DNA of 64,000 nucleotides from Sphagnum compactum. Its lineage: Eukaryota > Bryophyta > Sphagnopsida > Sphagnales. Made by a program: the position numbers and the translations under genes. Positions 1-10,302 of this stretch are shown here, one piece after another. Under the pieces are notes generated by a model. It was not told where the DNA came from. It saw only the letters and a program-made list of their open reading frames with translations, and did not search any database. The stretch spans positions 16,608,304-16,672,303 of the forward strand of contig OZ234496.1 in the NCBI GenBank assembly GCA_965153455.1, in the 5' to 3' direction. The stretch's first letter is position 1. Each line of letters starts with the position of its first letter.

Positions 1-3000
1 CTTAGATGTAGGTAAACTAACCGTCGTTGGAGTCAGCTGCGAGGCCAGTGCTCAGCCGACGCACTCGCAGGCAATTAGCTGCTCCCCAATGCCACGTTGG
101 AGCGCGACGGAAAGGCGCTGATTGATCTGGTAGATGGTCTGTCCTCGGGGTCGGTTGTGCTTGTCGACGTGACGGATGGCGATCTTGCGGATCATGATGC
201 GCGTCTTGGGGGCGGAGCCGCCGAACGTCTCCCAGGTCATGGCGATCATGCGCAAGCCATTGCGACGACACTTCTCGTCGTTGTCGGAGTGCTTCTTGAC
301 GGCGGCGGCCTTGGCGGCGACTACACTCTTTCCCGTCGCACGATCAATGAAGATGGGCTGCAGCAGGTGTGTAATCACAGAGTACAGGCAGGCGCCCTGG
401 CCGGCGCAGAACATCGGGAGCAGGACGTCAGCGGGACGATCCTTGCTGCCGGCGATCAGGCTGGTCTTCTCGAGGCGGGACTTGAGACCCGCCTCATTGG
501 CGATGATGTTCTGCATGTACGGCATGCGGTCGTGGCGGTGAATGGTGTCCGGCCCGTGCCTGCTGATCACGGTGTGGTTGCCGTACGGGTCCATCACGTG
601 CAGACGGCACTTTGGGCAGCAGACGGCTGGGCATGTCTTCATGCCCAACCGAAACTAGACGACACGTTGGAAGTGGCGCGGTGGCAGGGTGAGGCCGAGA
701 TAGGTCAGCGACAGGGCGGTGAGGTAGCCTGCGCCCAGCCGGCGCGCAGAGACAGGAGGCGCCCCTTGTTGCGCACGTTGCTGACGGCGAACAGGCGGTC
801 GTACTCGGCCTCGTTCATCAGGTGCATGATCTTGGACTGGATGCCGGCACCTGGCGCGTCGGGGACGAACTGGAGGATCTTGTCCAGGGCGGCGAGGTCG
901 CTCGGGTTGACGCGCTGACGTAGGCGCTCAGGACGTTAGTCGGGTCCGCGTTGGCGTCGTTGCGGCTGAGCAGTTTGTTCACCAAGCCAGCAGTGTCCAG
1001 GCGCGAGCTGATGCAGGCGGCGTCGGGGTGGTCCTCGACGATGCCAATGGCCAACCCGGCCTTGTCGATTGGCAGGTGGGCCTGCTTCCATGCGAGTGGG
1101 TCGTCGATTTGGGCGGAAAGTATGGCCTCGATTAGCATCTGCCAGTTCTGGTCGGCGGTCTGCAGCTCGGCGCGGATACGGTCGCGACGCACAGTGCGGA
1201 GCAGATGGTTGATCTTGGACAAGTTGGCGCTGCCGCGCAGGATGATCATCTTAGTCTGCGGGTCATTGATGTACGGGATGCGGTCGAGGATCGACTGGAT
1301 GTTGTCGATCTTGGCCTTGATGAAAACTTACACGTACAAGTCGGGGCTGATCGGGCAACCGAGCATCTTTTGGCCATTGTCGAACGTCTTGAACTTTATC
1401 TACGCCGGGAACAGGCACCGCAGGTCGATCACATCGGCGTCGCTGGAGATCGACGACTTGTGCAACTGTAGGTGAAGGCCGTGCTCAGGTCCGTCTTCGA
1501 CGAACATCTGGACGGCTCGGATCGTGTCATTGAACGTGCCAATGATCTTGCCATCGTCGAGGTACCACGCGTTCAGCTGCAGGTCGGGGATGATGTTGTG
1601 CACCTTGAGGAGGAAGGCGTGCAGGGTCAGCGGGAACAGGAGGCCGGCCAGCGGGTCGCCCTGGTCGACGCCGGATGTTAGCGAGAACACGCGATCCTCG
1701 TAATACAGGCGGCCCGCCTGTGTGTAGACGACGACGACGAACCGCGCCATGCCCGGCAGCTTGTCGACGACTGAGTCAATGGCGGTCTAGCGTAGGTAGC
1801 GCCCGTAGGCGTTCTGCAGGTCCAGGTCGACCTCGGCACGCGTCTCGCGGTCGATGGTGTCACGCAACATGTTGGTGGCGTGCACAATCGCCTCGGCCCC
1901 GTCGGCGCCGAGCTGGAATGGGTTCAGCAGCTCGGCGACTGTGTCGCACTCCTTGTCCAGCAGGCACTCGCCGACGATGCATCGATCCAGCAACATCAGG
2001 TTCAGCTGGCGGATGTCGTACTCGGTCGGGTTGGTACGTAACGCCTCCTGGGATGCCTCCTTGATGAGCAAGATGGCCCACCCACCGCAAAAGTACGGGC
2101 CAATGGCCTCCGAACAGGCGCCATGCACCAACACGTTGACGAAGCGGCTGTACGCGTGCTGAAAGGCGTCTGCCGTGTTGGCCGACGTAGCGACGGCGCA
2201 GTACTTGTAGACTCGACGCAGTTGCCATCCATGTCCGGCGCGGTGCGCTTCGGGATGCTGTTGACGATGTGCATGATCTGGCCTTTCTTGAAGTTGTGAC
2301 CGGCCGGCAGGTTGGCCAGCGGCTGCATCTCGGGCAGGTCGACTTGCTGCAGTTTGGCCAGTAGCTTGCCGAGCGTGCGCTCGTTCGACTCCGCCACACC
2401 GCACGACATCAAGGCGCGCGCTGCGCAACCCGCCCTACCACACTGCACTAGCTTCTTTGCGTGCTTGGCGTTCTGGATGATCAGTTCGTCGCCCTCGAGA
2501 CGATAGGACGGGGTGGAGATGCGGGCCGGGCGGACTTCGGCCATCGCCAACGCCCATTAAGTGGCCTGACCGCCAGGCTGCAGCCACTGGACGCAGCGGT
2601 CGACAATTTGCGTGGCGAACGACGTCGCGTGCTGGGTGTCGCCGCGGATGGGCATGCACAGGATGGTCTTGGTGAACATGAAGTGCGATAGCCAGCGATC
2701 CAGGTTGGTCGGCTGGTCGCAAAGCTCGTTAAGGATGGTCGTCCAGAGCTGAGTGACGGCATTGATCGCGTCCTTGGGTATGTAATCGGACGTGGGTAGA
2801 GTAGCAGTCAGGATCTATTCCATGCTGGGCAGGTTGAGGTTCTGCGCCAGCCCTTGCGCGTGCTCCGAGAAGTTGTTGCCAAGACGATCGGCGCCGTCTT
2901 GAATGGGACCGACAACGTCTTGACGCTCCTCGAGCAGACGCATTAGGTTGGTGTTAGATTGCTGCAGGTTCTTGAAGATGCGGCGGTGATCACGGCAGTG

Positions 3001-3295
3001 CTCCACGTCGCCGTTGCACGGGGTGTACAGCTTGATGGAGTCGATGCACGCCTTGAGGCCCGAGAAGAGGAGGTAGTCGCTCATCAGGTCGACCAGGTCC
3101 ATGTGGTGCGTCTACATGTGGCTCCTAAGGGTGCTGCCGGTCGACGCCCAGCCCTTGATGTACGCGTCGTCTCCCGGCATGCCAGCGCCGGACAGACGTG
3201 CTTGGTGGTGTTGCCGATGACCCTAGTGAAGATGTAGTGCTCGTCCAGGGGTGGCGGCACGCGTGACGGTGGCGAGGCCGCCATCTTCACATCTC
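1..3295 (-). mobile_element. Degenerate GC-rich non-LTR retrotransposon, 3' end outside window
   Basis: The whole stretch is clearly GC-richer than what follows, and on the minus strand it encodes, in order, pieces of one retroelement polyprotein: an N-terminal region (about 3290-2815), a pre-RT region (about 2550-2210), fingers/palm (about 2212-1400), thumb (about 1249-818) and a C-terminal zinc-knuckle/endonuclease region (about 820-52). The order matches RT elements that carry a C-terminal restriction-like endonuclease instead of an AP endonuclease. The pieces lie in different frames separated by stops, so the copy is dead. The composition changes sharply near 3295, which I take as the 5' boundary of the copy. 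The 3' UTR or tail would lie before position 1. No LTRs were seen. The exact clade (R2-like, NeSL-like or other) cannot be settled by eye. Confidence 0.8.
52..3290 (-). pseudogene. Reverse transcriptase / restriction-like endonuclease polyprotein, frameshifted
   Basis: The palm domain is unmistakable at 1750-1400: the motif SGVDQGDPLAGLLFPL is followed by the catalytic YLDDG box, whose two aspartates are intact. Upstream, 2212-1787 carries the fingers/palm start (the AFQHAYSRF and DLQNAYGRYLR segments). The thumb at 1249-818 has LSKINHLLRT and AWKQAHLPI, typical of this RT class. The end (648-52) has CPKC, then GNH and a RHD run as a degraded zinc knuckle, then RPADVLLP and THLLQP, which match the core of the restriction-like endonuclease. 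A tyrosine (ACLYSV) stands where related enzymes have a catalytic aspartate. Frame breaks occur near 2210, 1787, 1400-1250 and 820-650. The last stop is at 52-54. The original ATG is uncertain. Not expected to give a working enzyme. Confidence 0.75.
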
Positions 3296-4546
3296 ACCAA
3301 ACTTCAAAAGTATTAACTTTTTTCTACATGAAATAATAATGGAGCCATTTCATGAGTGTTTGTTTCATTGAGTTCATTCATGTACAGGTAAATTTTTATT
3401 TCAAGAAAACTCAGAGTTTCAGAAAACTTTCACACTGCCAATAAAAGCCAAACTAACTTACTTTTAAATTTTAAATTACACTATTAGTTTATAACAGATC
3501 AAAACCGGCATGCACCAGCACACCATGAAGTGGTTAGGAAACAGTTTTCTGTTGGGTTCCAGTTCCCTACCTAACCAGTGTTGTTCACTCAGTTGCTTTT
3601 TTTTTTTCTTACCTACCTATTAACAACCCACAAGCAGGTTTGTTAGTAGGTAGGTAGAAAAAACAGTCATTACCTATGTATAAACCATGTACATACCTAA
3701 CAAATACCTATTTTCCTACCTATCTACCTATATATGAGATTTATTTCTTAATGAATTGGTTACCAAAGTGAAATCAAATATTAACTCAGTTGAGGTTCAT
3801 CCACAACTGAATAATAATGGGCATCCAGTATTTGGTGCGCTGGTGGGTGCTGGTTCACTGTGGCCCTACTGTAGGACCTTTACCGTTCCGGCAACTACCT
3901 TTCAAATATTTAATTATTTTTCATTCTTTCACTCTGGCAGTAACCATAAGAATTACCTGAATTCCTGCCACTTTCGAAGAACTGACTGTCGACCTGAAAT
4001 AAACGAAATGACCAGGCCTCTGCTGCAACACTATATAACGAGCCTTTTAGAGAGTCAGAAACCAAAAGCCTCTCGTATCGGAACGTGGACGGGAGCACCT
4101 GCATAAGCTTTCCTTCCACATTTGTGCGGTCTACACTTTGATGTTTGCAAACTTTTTTAGGTTATTCAGGTCGACAATGTTTCAATTGATCTTAAATATT
4201 AGGATCCATGCATGCACTTTCTTTTGCAGCTCGTTATTTGGAAAAAGAAAATTGCTCGATGATCAAAAAATTGTTGTATATATAACTAGCAAGCTGAGCT
4301 AGACTATTTTCTTTTGTAATTTAGAAGAGACTTTGCATAATTTCTGCTTGGGGTTATAACTTATGATCTCTGAGGAGCTCTCGCTGGTCGGAAGAACTTG
4401 TCTTAAATCAGTTGTCCAGCACTGAAATCTTTTTTCTTACATCTGAAATCTGAAGTCGCTTGAACCGGCCTCATTTGTTATAATGTATGTTTATGTTGTT
4501 CTGAGATTCATGGGTCTTTGTTGTTTGTCAATGGGGTTGCAGGCCA
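3296..4546. other. Intergenic region and 5' flank of the HAD-terpene cyclase gene
   Basis: AT-rich DNA holding one copy of a dispersed repeat (3530-3870) and then the presumed promoter and leader of the gene starting at 4547. The sequence ggttgcag ends at 4542, directly before the ATG context, and looks like a 3' splice site, so a 5'-UTR intron is likely. No TATA box stands out. Confidence 0.5.
3530..3870 (+). repeat. Dispersed repeat family A, long copy 1
   Basis: Runs from the region of CAGTTTTCTGTTGGGTTCC, through a TACC/GTAGG-rich hairpin-like middle, to GGTGCGCTGGTGGGTGCTGG and TGGCCCTACT. A close relative lies at 25285-25610 in the same order and orientation. Shorter pieces of its right end occur at 7239-7270, 25790-25827, 51421-51453 (inverted) and 59438-59465. 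No coding capacity. The class (SINE, MITE or solo LTR fragment) is undetermined. Confidence 0.75.
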
Positions 4547-7500
4547 ATGGCAATCTCCTCAGTTTATGCACGTTTGCAGACGCCTGATGGATGCGGTTCG
4601 ACATGCACAGCGAAAGCAATAATCACGGCAAGATCGGCACACACGCTCATGGGCACATTTAATCCTGCCTTGAATGCTATGAGAGGGAAAAGTTCGATCC
4701 ACGAGTTTTGCGGCATTTCGTGGCAGCTTTATCGGGTATGAACTTGTGCGAACATTGCCTTTCTAATGACCTGAAGATCTTCCTACTTCTCAGCTCGTAA
4801 AAGCTTCAGAATGCTGCTTGTCCTTTTGTTTGTCTGTAGTAAACTTACAGTAATGAGGTTCTTCCGACAAACTAATTGTGCAGGCAAAGCGTTTGCAACC
4901 AGAAAGGTGGGTTTGTGCTGGCGGATCAGTCGGGTCCAGCAAGCAGTTTAAATCCTCCGTCTCGACCTCCGATTCCTCCCTGTCCTCAAAGCCATCCCAT
5001 AGCTTCTCGAGCTCCCCCGTTGTATCTTGCAACTCCTCTTTGGCTTCCATACAGAACGAGGTCCCCATCGATCCCAATCCCAACACCTACCGGCCTTCCG
5101 CCAATTCCCAGTTGTTAATACTGGATCCTTCCATTTCCATCCCGACAGATATCGACCCAGCTCATGCAGGCCAAAATTGTGCCACGCTCATCTTCGACCT
5201 CGGTGACGTCCTCTTCACTTGGTCAGCGGAGACTGAATCAGCCATCTCCTCTAACACGCTTCGCAAGATTCTCCGATCCGCGACCTGGTTCGAATATGAG
5301 AAAGGTATGTATACCGAGTCTGAGGCCTACTCACGGGTGGCGGCAGAGTTTGGTGTGGCATATGCGGATGTGAAGCGCGCCTTCCAAGGAGCACGTGCTA
5401 GTCTCGCACCCAATGAAGAGCTCGTAGCATTCATCCGTGAACTCAAGTCGCACAGCAAGGATCACGAGGTGAAGATCTTCGGGATGAGCAACATCAGCAT
5501 GCCTGACTGGGAAGTGCTTCAGACAAAAGGTCGTCCGGAGGATTGGTTGTTGTTCGAACGTGTTTTCACGAGTGCAGAAGCAATGGAAAGAAAACCCAAC
5601 CTGGGATTCTACCAACACGTCATTCGTGAAATTACTAAATACTCTGACGCGCAACCCAAATCTGAAGTAAAGGGACACAATTTAAATTGGACATTCGACC
5701 CGACGAGCACAATCTTTGTAGACGACAAGCTTGAGAATGTAGTTTCTGCGCGTTCATGCGGCTTACGCGGTTTACAATTCACTTCTTTTGAAATTCTTGC
5801 ACAATCTCTCCGCAACGCAATATTCCCACCACTCACACGAGCGCACAATTGGTTACGAGCGAATGCAAAGAATATGCCGAGCATTACGAACACGGGTGTG
5901 GTGCTACACGAAAACTTTTCTCAATTGCTCATACTAGAAGCAACCGGCGAGCGAGACTTGGTGGAATTCGCTGAACACCCCCGGCTATTCAATTTCTTCC
6001 AAGACAACTATGGTATGCTAACCACGGAGGACTTCCCTTACGACCTCGACACGACGAGCGTGGGTCTTTCCGTGTGCACGCATGTGGATGCTTTGACGAA
6101 ACATTCTGTGATGGACGAGATGCTCACGTATCGTAACGCGGACGGGATTGCACAAATTTATTTCGACCACAAGAGACCACGCATTGGTGAGCTTTCTCCC
6201 TCCGTCTGTCTTTCAGATGATTTTTGTTTGAGGGTTATTTCTGAGTTGTAAAAACCTCCGCCCAAATTCTTAGTGTATTTGGAAGAAAGTTTACAAAGAG
6301 TAAGAAACCGCGGGCCATTTAGAAATGCGAGACGCTAAACCCCCCCCCCCTGGAGCTCTGTCAGAAGCTTGTTTTTTCTTGTCTTCTTGCGCATGTTTTT
6401 GGGCCGTGCATGGTTCTCCATGATTTTTTCATTCCGCAGAAAGATACGGGCAATTGATCTGCTTTTCTGTGTTATTTTGTGTTTCTCATTTAGGGGTTAA
6501 GCTAGGGTTGATTTCTCCCATGATCAAACCAATGTTAAGAGGCTCTATCCAATACCAAAGAAATGTAAAGCTGTACTGCAATTAGTGAAATACACCCAGA
6601 AAGCGTAAAGCTACTGAAATTAGTGAAATACACAAAGAAATATAAAGCTACTGAAATTATTAATAACTAAAGACATGTAAAACTAGTAGAGTTAGTGAAA
6701 TACCAAAGAAATGTAAAGCTACCAAACTTAGTGAACACCAAAGAAATGCAAAGTCCCTGAAAATTATCGTATACCAATGAAATGTAAAAGCTGTTGCAAT
6801 TAGTTTGTGCACAAAACAGAAGGGTCGAAAACCCTTCTATAGGGCCTTAACAACTGAAGGTTGCAGCACCATTTTTGGCTATCCTCCACCTTGGACCGGC
6901 CATACTGGACACTCCCAAAACCTGTTGTAATGAAGGTTTTTGTCCTTGGATGAACCACAACTGAGTTACCAGGGTTCCACATTCGTAACCCACTTCCACC
7001 TCACACTAATAGGTAACTACCAATGTTCGCTGGTTATTGAACTTTGAACTGGGTAACAAGCAGGGTCCGTGCTGGGGCATCAATAAGTGGTTACTATGTA
7101 GGTAAGTGTTGGCCACTTGGTGACCACTAGGTAGGTATATGCATGTGGATGGTCCCTACATATCTAACCACTGTGGTTAATTATGGGACTGAATACAATG
7201 AAAAAGTGTTTCCTGTTCACATAGCATCCATGTTGCATGGTGCGCAGGTGGGTGCAGACTCAATTTGGCCTTAAACCCATTGTGAAGCAAGTTTGAAAAT
7301 GCATGTGAGGGCCAATGTGGATTAGGGTTTAGGGTTTAGTGAAATAATATTTTTCAAATAATTGGTATATGATTATATCTGTTATGTCTTTTCTCCACAC
7401 TGACAAGTATTGTGTATGTAGACCCCATTGCTTGCACGAACGTCCTCTCATTCTTCTCTGCCCATGGGCGTGGACATGAACTCTCCCAAGAATTTGCATG

Positions 7501-7888
7501 GGTGCATGCCACATTGCAGCATCGTGCATACCTTGATGGCACATTATATTATTGTGGTGCAGATACATTCCTCTTCTTCCTCTCTCGCCTCCTAAAGGTT
7601 TCTCCTTCTATTTATGAACACATTGCCCCACTCTTCTCCGAACGCATTCTTGAACGTGTTGGCAAGGTCGGTGATGCACTTGCAATGCGCATAATTGCTG
7701 CATGTACGGTGCATGTGGAGGATGCACTAGAGAGTGACATCCGACAATTGAAGGAGATGCAAGAGGTAGATGGAGGTTGGCCAGCTGGGTGGATTTACAA
7801 GTATGGCAGTAAAGACATCCTAATCGGGAACCGTGGCCTAACTACTGTATTGGCTATGAAAGCATTAGAATTGGTGGAAAAGAGTTAA
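4547..7888 (+). CDS. HAD-like hydrolase / class II terpene cyclase fusion (drimenol synthase/AstC type), putatively plastid-targeted
   Basis: Model: join(4547..4735, 4884..6186, 7422..7888), 652 aa. Both introns are GT-AG and their phases (0 and 1) keep the frame; the second junction gives RPRIDPIACTNV, continuous with the family. The HAD domain (about 160-385) has nucleophile D168 in DLGDV, S265 in FGMSN, K300 in RKPN and D343/D344 in FVDDK. The cyclase beta-domain (about 395-645) has the protonating motif D450-L-D-T-T-S and GRGHEL, DGGW and GNRGLTT. In this family the cyclase domain protonates and cyclises a prenyl diphosphate and the HAD domain removes the diphosphate, as in drimenol synthases and fungal AstC. 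Exon 1 (63 aa, Ser/Ala/Thr/Arg-rich, almost no acidic residues) looks like a transit peptide; residues 64-150 are a Ser/Pro-rich linker. Substrate and product are inferred. A plastid site would suggest GPP or GGPP rather than FPP. Start choice rests on the exon 1 model. Confidence 0.85.
6550..6805 (+). repeat. Degenerate minisatellite inside intron 2 of the HAD-terpene cyclase gene
   Basis: About six to seven imperfect copies of a roughly 36-45 bp unit built on ACCAAAGAAATGTAAAGCTA followed by CTGAAATTAGTGAAATA. The copies differ in length and sequence, so the array is old. It accounts for part of the 1,235-bp intron. Confidence 0.8.
7322..7339 (+). repeat. Short interstitial telomere-type repeat
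   Basis: TTAGGGTTTAGGGTTTAG, about two and a half units of the Arabidopsis-type plant telomere repeat TTTAGGG, in the intron just upstream of the last HAD-terpene cyclase exon. Too short to mark a former chromosome end. Confidence 0.7.
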
Positions 7889-8964
7889 AGAAAACAGCCA
7901 TTTGAGATGAAGGATTAATTTTGTGAGTTATTTATGTTGTTTGAATGTGATGATGGAATTCAAGTTCTACTTGCATTCTCAACCATCTTACAATGCACAT
8001 TATCTTGCATGGCCGCATCATTCATTAACCTTAAGGAGTAGGGTTTTTTTTTTTTTTGGTCATGTAGCCAAAGTGGCAATGATTCACAAAGTAATTTAGC
8101 CAAATTTAGCTACGTATTAGATATAGCTTCGAATATTCTATGCCAACTCTTGATTTCATGTGCACATAATATTCTTTTATTATAGTTTAATTTGCCGTTG
8201 GAGACATGTTTAGCACTATCAACAATTTATACTCTTTCATTCATAAATTTTCCCATTAATAGTATCATCAATAATCATATTTGCACGGTGATTTTCCAAG
8301 TGTACTTTTCAAAGTTCTTATAGTTGATTGACTATCTAGGATAGAACAGCGCATCACCAAATATTTTTCAATATTTTTCTCATTCCTTAACCAAATTGAT
8401 TGATTTTTGTGTCATTAGACGTGCAAATTGAAAAGTTACAAGAGTTCTTTGAACGTTAGAAGTAAAGGAGTCCAAAGTAAAGAAACAATGCAAAAAACAC
8501 AAAAAGAGAACGAACAATAATTTGCTCCAATTTTTTTGAAAAAATAACTCTAGACCCTTTTTAGTTCCAACCTCATAGTTTCTTTATTTTTTGTTGGATT
8601 TGAGTGATTTAAAATGTGATGGGTGCATCAAGTAAGGTTTTACAAAACTTTGTATTCTAGAACCAAAGATGCATTCAAGTTCAAAATCCTAATATGCTTT
8701 TATTCACTGATCATTGAACACTGAACTCCCTTACACCAAACACCCCATATCACTAGAGAAATCAGCCAAAATGTAACCACTCCATTTACGACTATATGTG
8801 ACTAGATTTGGGAATATTTGCAACTACAAAATCAAATTTTAACTATTTTGGTCATTCTCACAACTATGATACAACTATTAGAAATTTCATTCAATTGGTT
8901 GGATCAATTTTACATTCATTTTCATCTATTAATAAGTTGATATGTCACTTTAGTCGCAATAATC

Positions 8965-9475
8965 ACCAGAATTTTTTATTCAAATCTGAAAAAAAATATT
9001 TTAATTGTTTAAAACATTATTTGAATTTCAAATTTTTGATTTGAATATGATATTTTTAATATAAATTCAAAAAGGCTTATTTGCTCTAAACATTGATATT
9101 TGAATTTTGAATTAATATTTTCGAATCCAAAAATTAGTATTTTACTTCAAAAATTTATTAATTGATTATAAAAATGGACATTTTAATTTCGAATATTTTT
9201 TTATGAATATGAAAATTCACATTTCAACTCTGAAAGTTTTTCATTTAAATTTTAAATAATCATTTGATTTGAACCTGAAATTTCAGTTCCAAATTATTAT
9301 TTTGGATTCTCAAAATTAATATTCAAGTCTGAAAATTATTAATTGAGTCTAAAAACGAACATTTAATCTTGAATATTGTTACTTGAATCTGAAAATTGAC
9401 ATCTCAATTTTGAAAATTGTTATTTAAATTCAAAAAAAAAAATTGATCTAAAACTCCATTCCAATCTAAACGGTC
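8965..9475. repeat. AT-rich degenerate tandem array (about 30-35 bp period)
   Basis: Successive variants of TTTGAATCTGAAAATT followed by ACATTTCAA recur along the stretch, with phase slips. The strand alternates between TTTGAAT and ATTCAAA forms, so parts may fold back on themselves. No open reading frame of substance. Confidence 0.65.
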
Positions 9476-9699
9476 TAAATACTTTCACCAAAGAAACTGG
9501 TTCACCTAATGTGAAACCGGTTTTAATAATGTAAAACTTCCAAAAGTTGGATCCAATGCGATAGTCCCTGTCCCTGTGGGGGCAGGGCCCAACAAACTAC
9601 CTTGCTTCATAGATAGATGTGCATGACCTTATCATGGCCCCATGCAAAAAGCTTCCATTGAAAGTGGCCCTCAAAATGAGCTCTTGGCTTCCATACCAT

Positions 9700-9895
9700 G
9701 GATGAATGGATGTATGTACTAATGAGTGTACTTGTGTGGATGAATGTACTTGGGATTGTACCCTGAATGGATGACTGTCCTTAGAGTCTGCATGGCATGG
9801 ATGAATGTACTTGGGAGTTGACATGGCACTGATGAATGTAATTGGGAGTGTACATGGCATGGATGAAATGTACTTGGGGAGGGTACATGTGGCAA
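9700..9895 (+). repeat. Minisatellite of about 31 bp, roughly six copies
   Basis: Repeats of TGGATGAATGTACTTGGGAG plus about 11 variable bases ending in CATGGCA. The copies are similar enough to suggest recent expansion. The His/Pro/Ser-rich minus-strand reading frame across it is a by-product of the repeat. Confidence 0.8.
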
Positions 9896-10189
9896 TGCTT
9901 TTTTTTTGTCAATTTGGTGATAAGCCAAAGTGAGGATCATCCAGAGGAAGATTTAGCCAAATTAGGCTACAAGTGAAAAATATGAGAGTAGAATTATTTT
10001 TTTAACGGCGTTCAATTTTTTTTCTCGACTTACTTGAACCATGTACAAAAATCTGCCAATTTTTCTTAAAAATTTTCGGATTATGGCTATTGAAATATTT
10101 TCGCACTTTTCATTTTCATTTTCGCTTTTTGGTTATGTTCAGCAAGTAAAATTATGGCTCAGGTCCTGTAGAGTGAGGGTGCCCTTATG

Positions 10190-10198
10190 AAACCCTAA
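10190..10198 (+). promoter_or_regulatory. Telo-box (AAACCCTAA) in the SMG9 promoter or leader
   Basis: AAACCCTAA lies 105 bp upstream of the SMG9 start codon. Telo-boxes are common near transcription starts of plant housekeeping and translation-related genes. A purine-rich GAGAGA tract (about 10224-10300) follows and probably forms the 5' leader. Confidence 0.6.
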
Positions 10199-10302
10199 TT
10201 TAGTTCGTGGAGTGTGCACTGCGCAAGAGAGAGAGACGAGAGAAGAGGGAGCGAGAGCGGGGGAGAGTGGGGGAGAGCGAGCGAGGGTGGCACACAGAGA
10301 GG

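Larger units (their letters stand above)
7889..10189. other. Intergenic AT-rich DNA with two minisatellites
   Basis: 3' flank of the HAD-terpene cyclase gene and 5' flank of SMG9. No coding sequence recognised. It contains the AT-rich array at 8965-9475 and the 31-bp-type array at 9700-9895. Confidence 0.7.

Noticed and set aside
97-918. Long plus-strand open frame of 273 codons (and another at 176-541)
   Set aside because: It lies opposite the retroelement coding strand, has no recognisable domain and is favoured by high GC. The minus strand carries clear RT and endonuclease motifs.
818-2550. Treating the minus-strand RT pieces as separate genes
   Set aside because: They follow the domain order of a single polyprotein and are split by frameshifts and stops; one decayed element explains them better.
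4878-6251. HAD-terpene cyclase as a 457-aa single-exon protein
   Set aside because: It would begin on GTG just inside an acceptor site and run past a good donor at 6187. Splicing to 7422 restores the family C-terminus, and the exon at 4547 joins in phase.
7322-7339. Former telomere or chromosome fusion site
   Set aside because: Only about two and a half TTTAGGG units, inside an intron; such short runs are common in plant genomes.
9597-9940. His/Pro/Ser-rich minus-strand open frames
   Set aside because: They are the reading of the 31-bp minisatellite; periodic composition and no domain.
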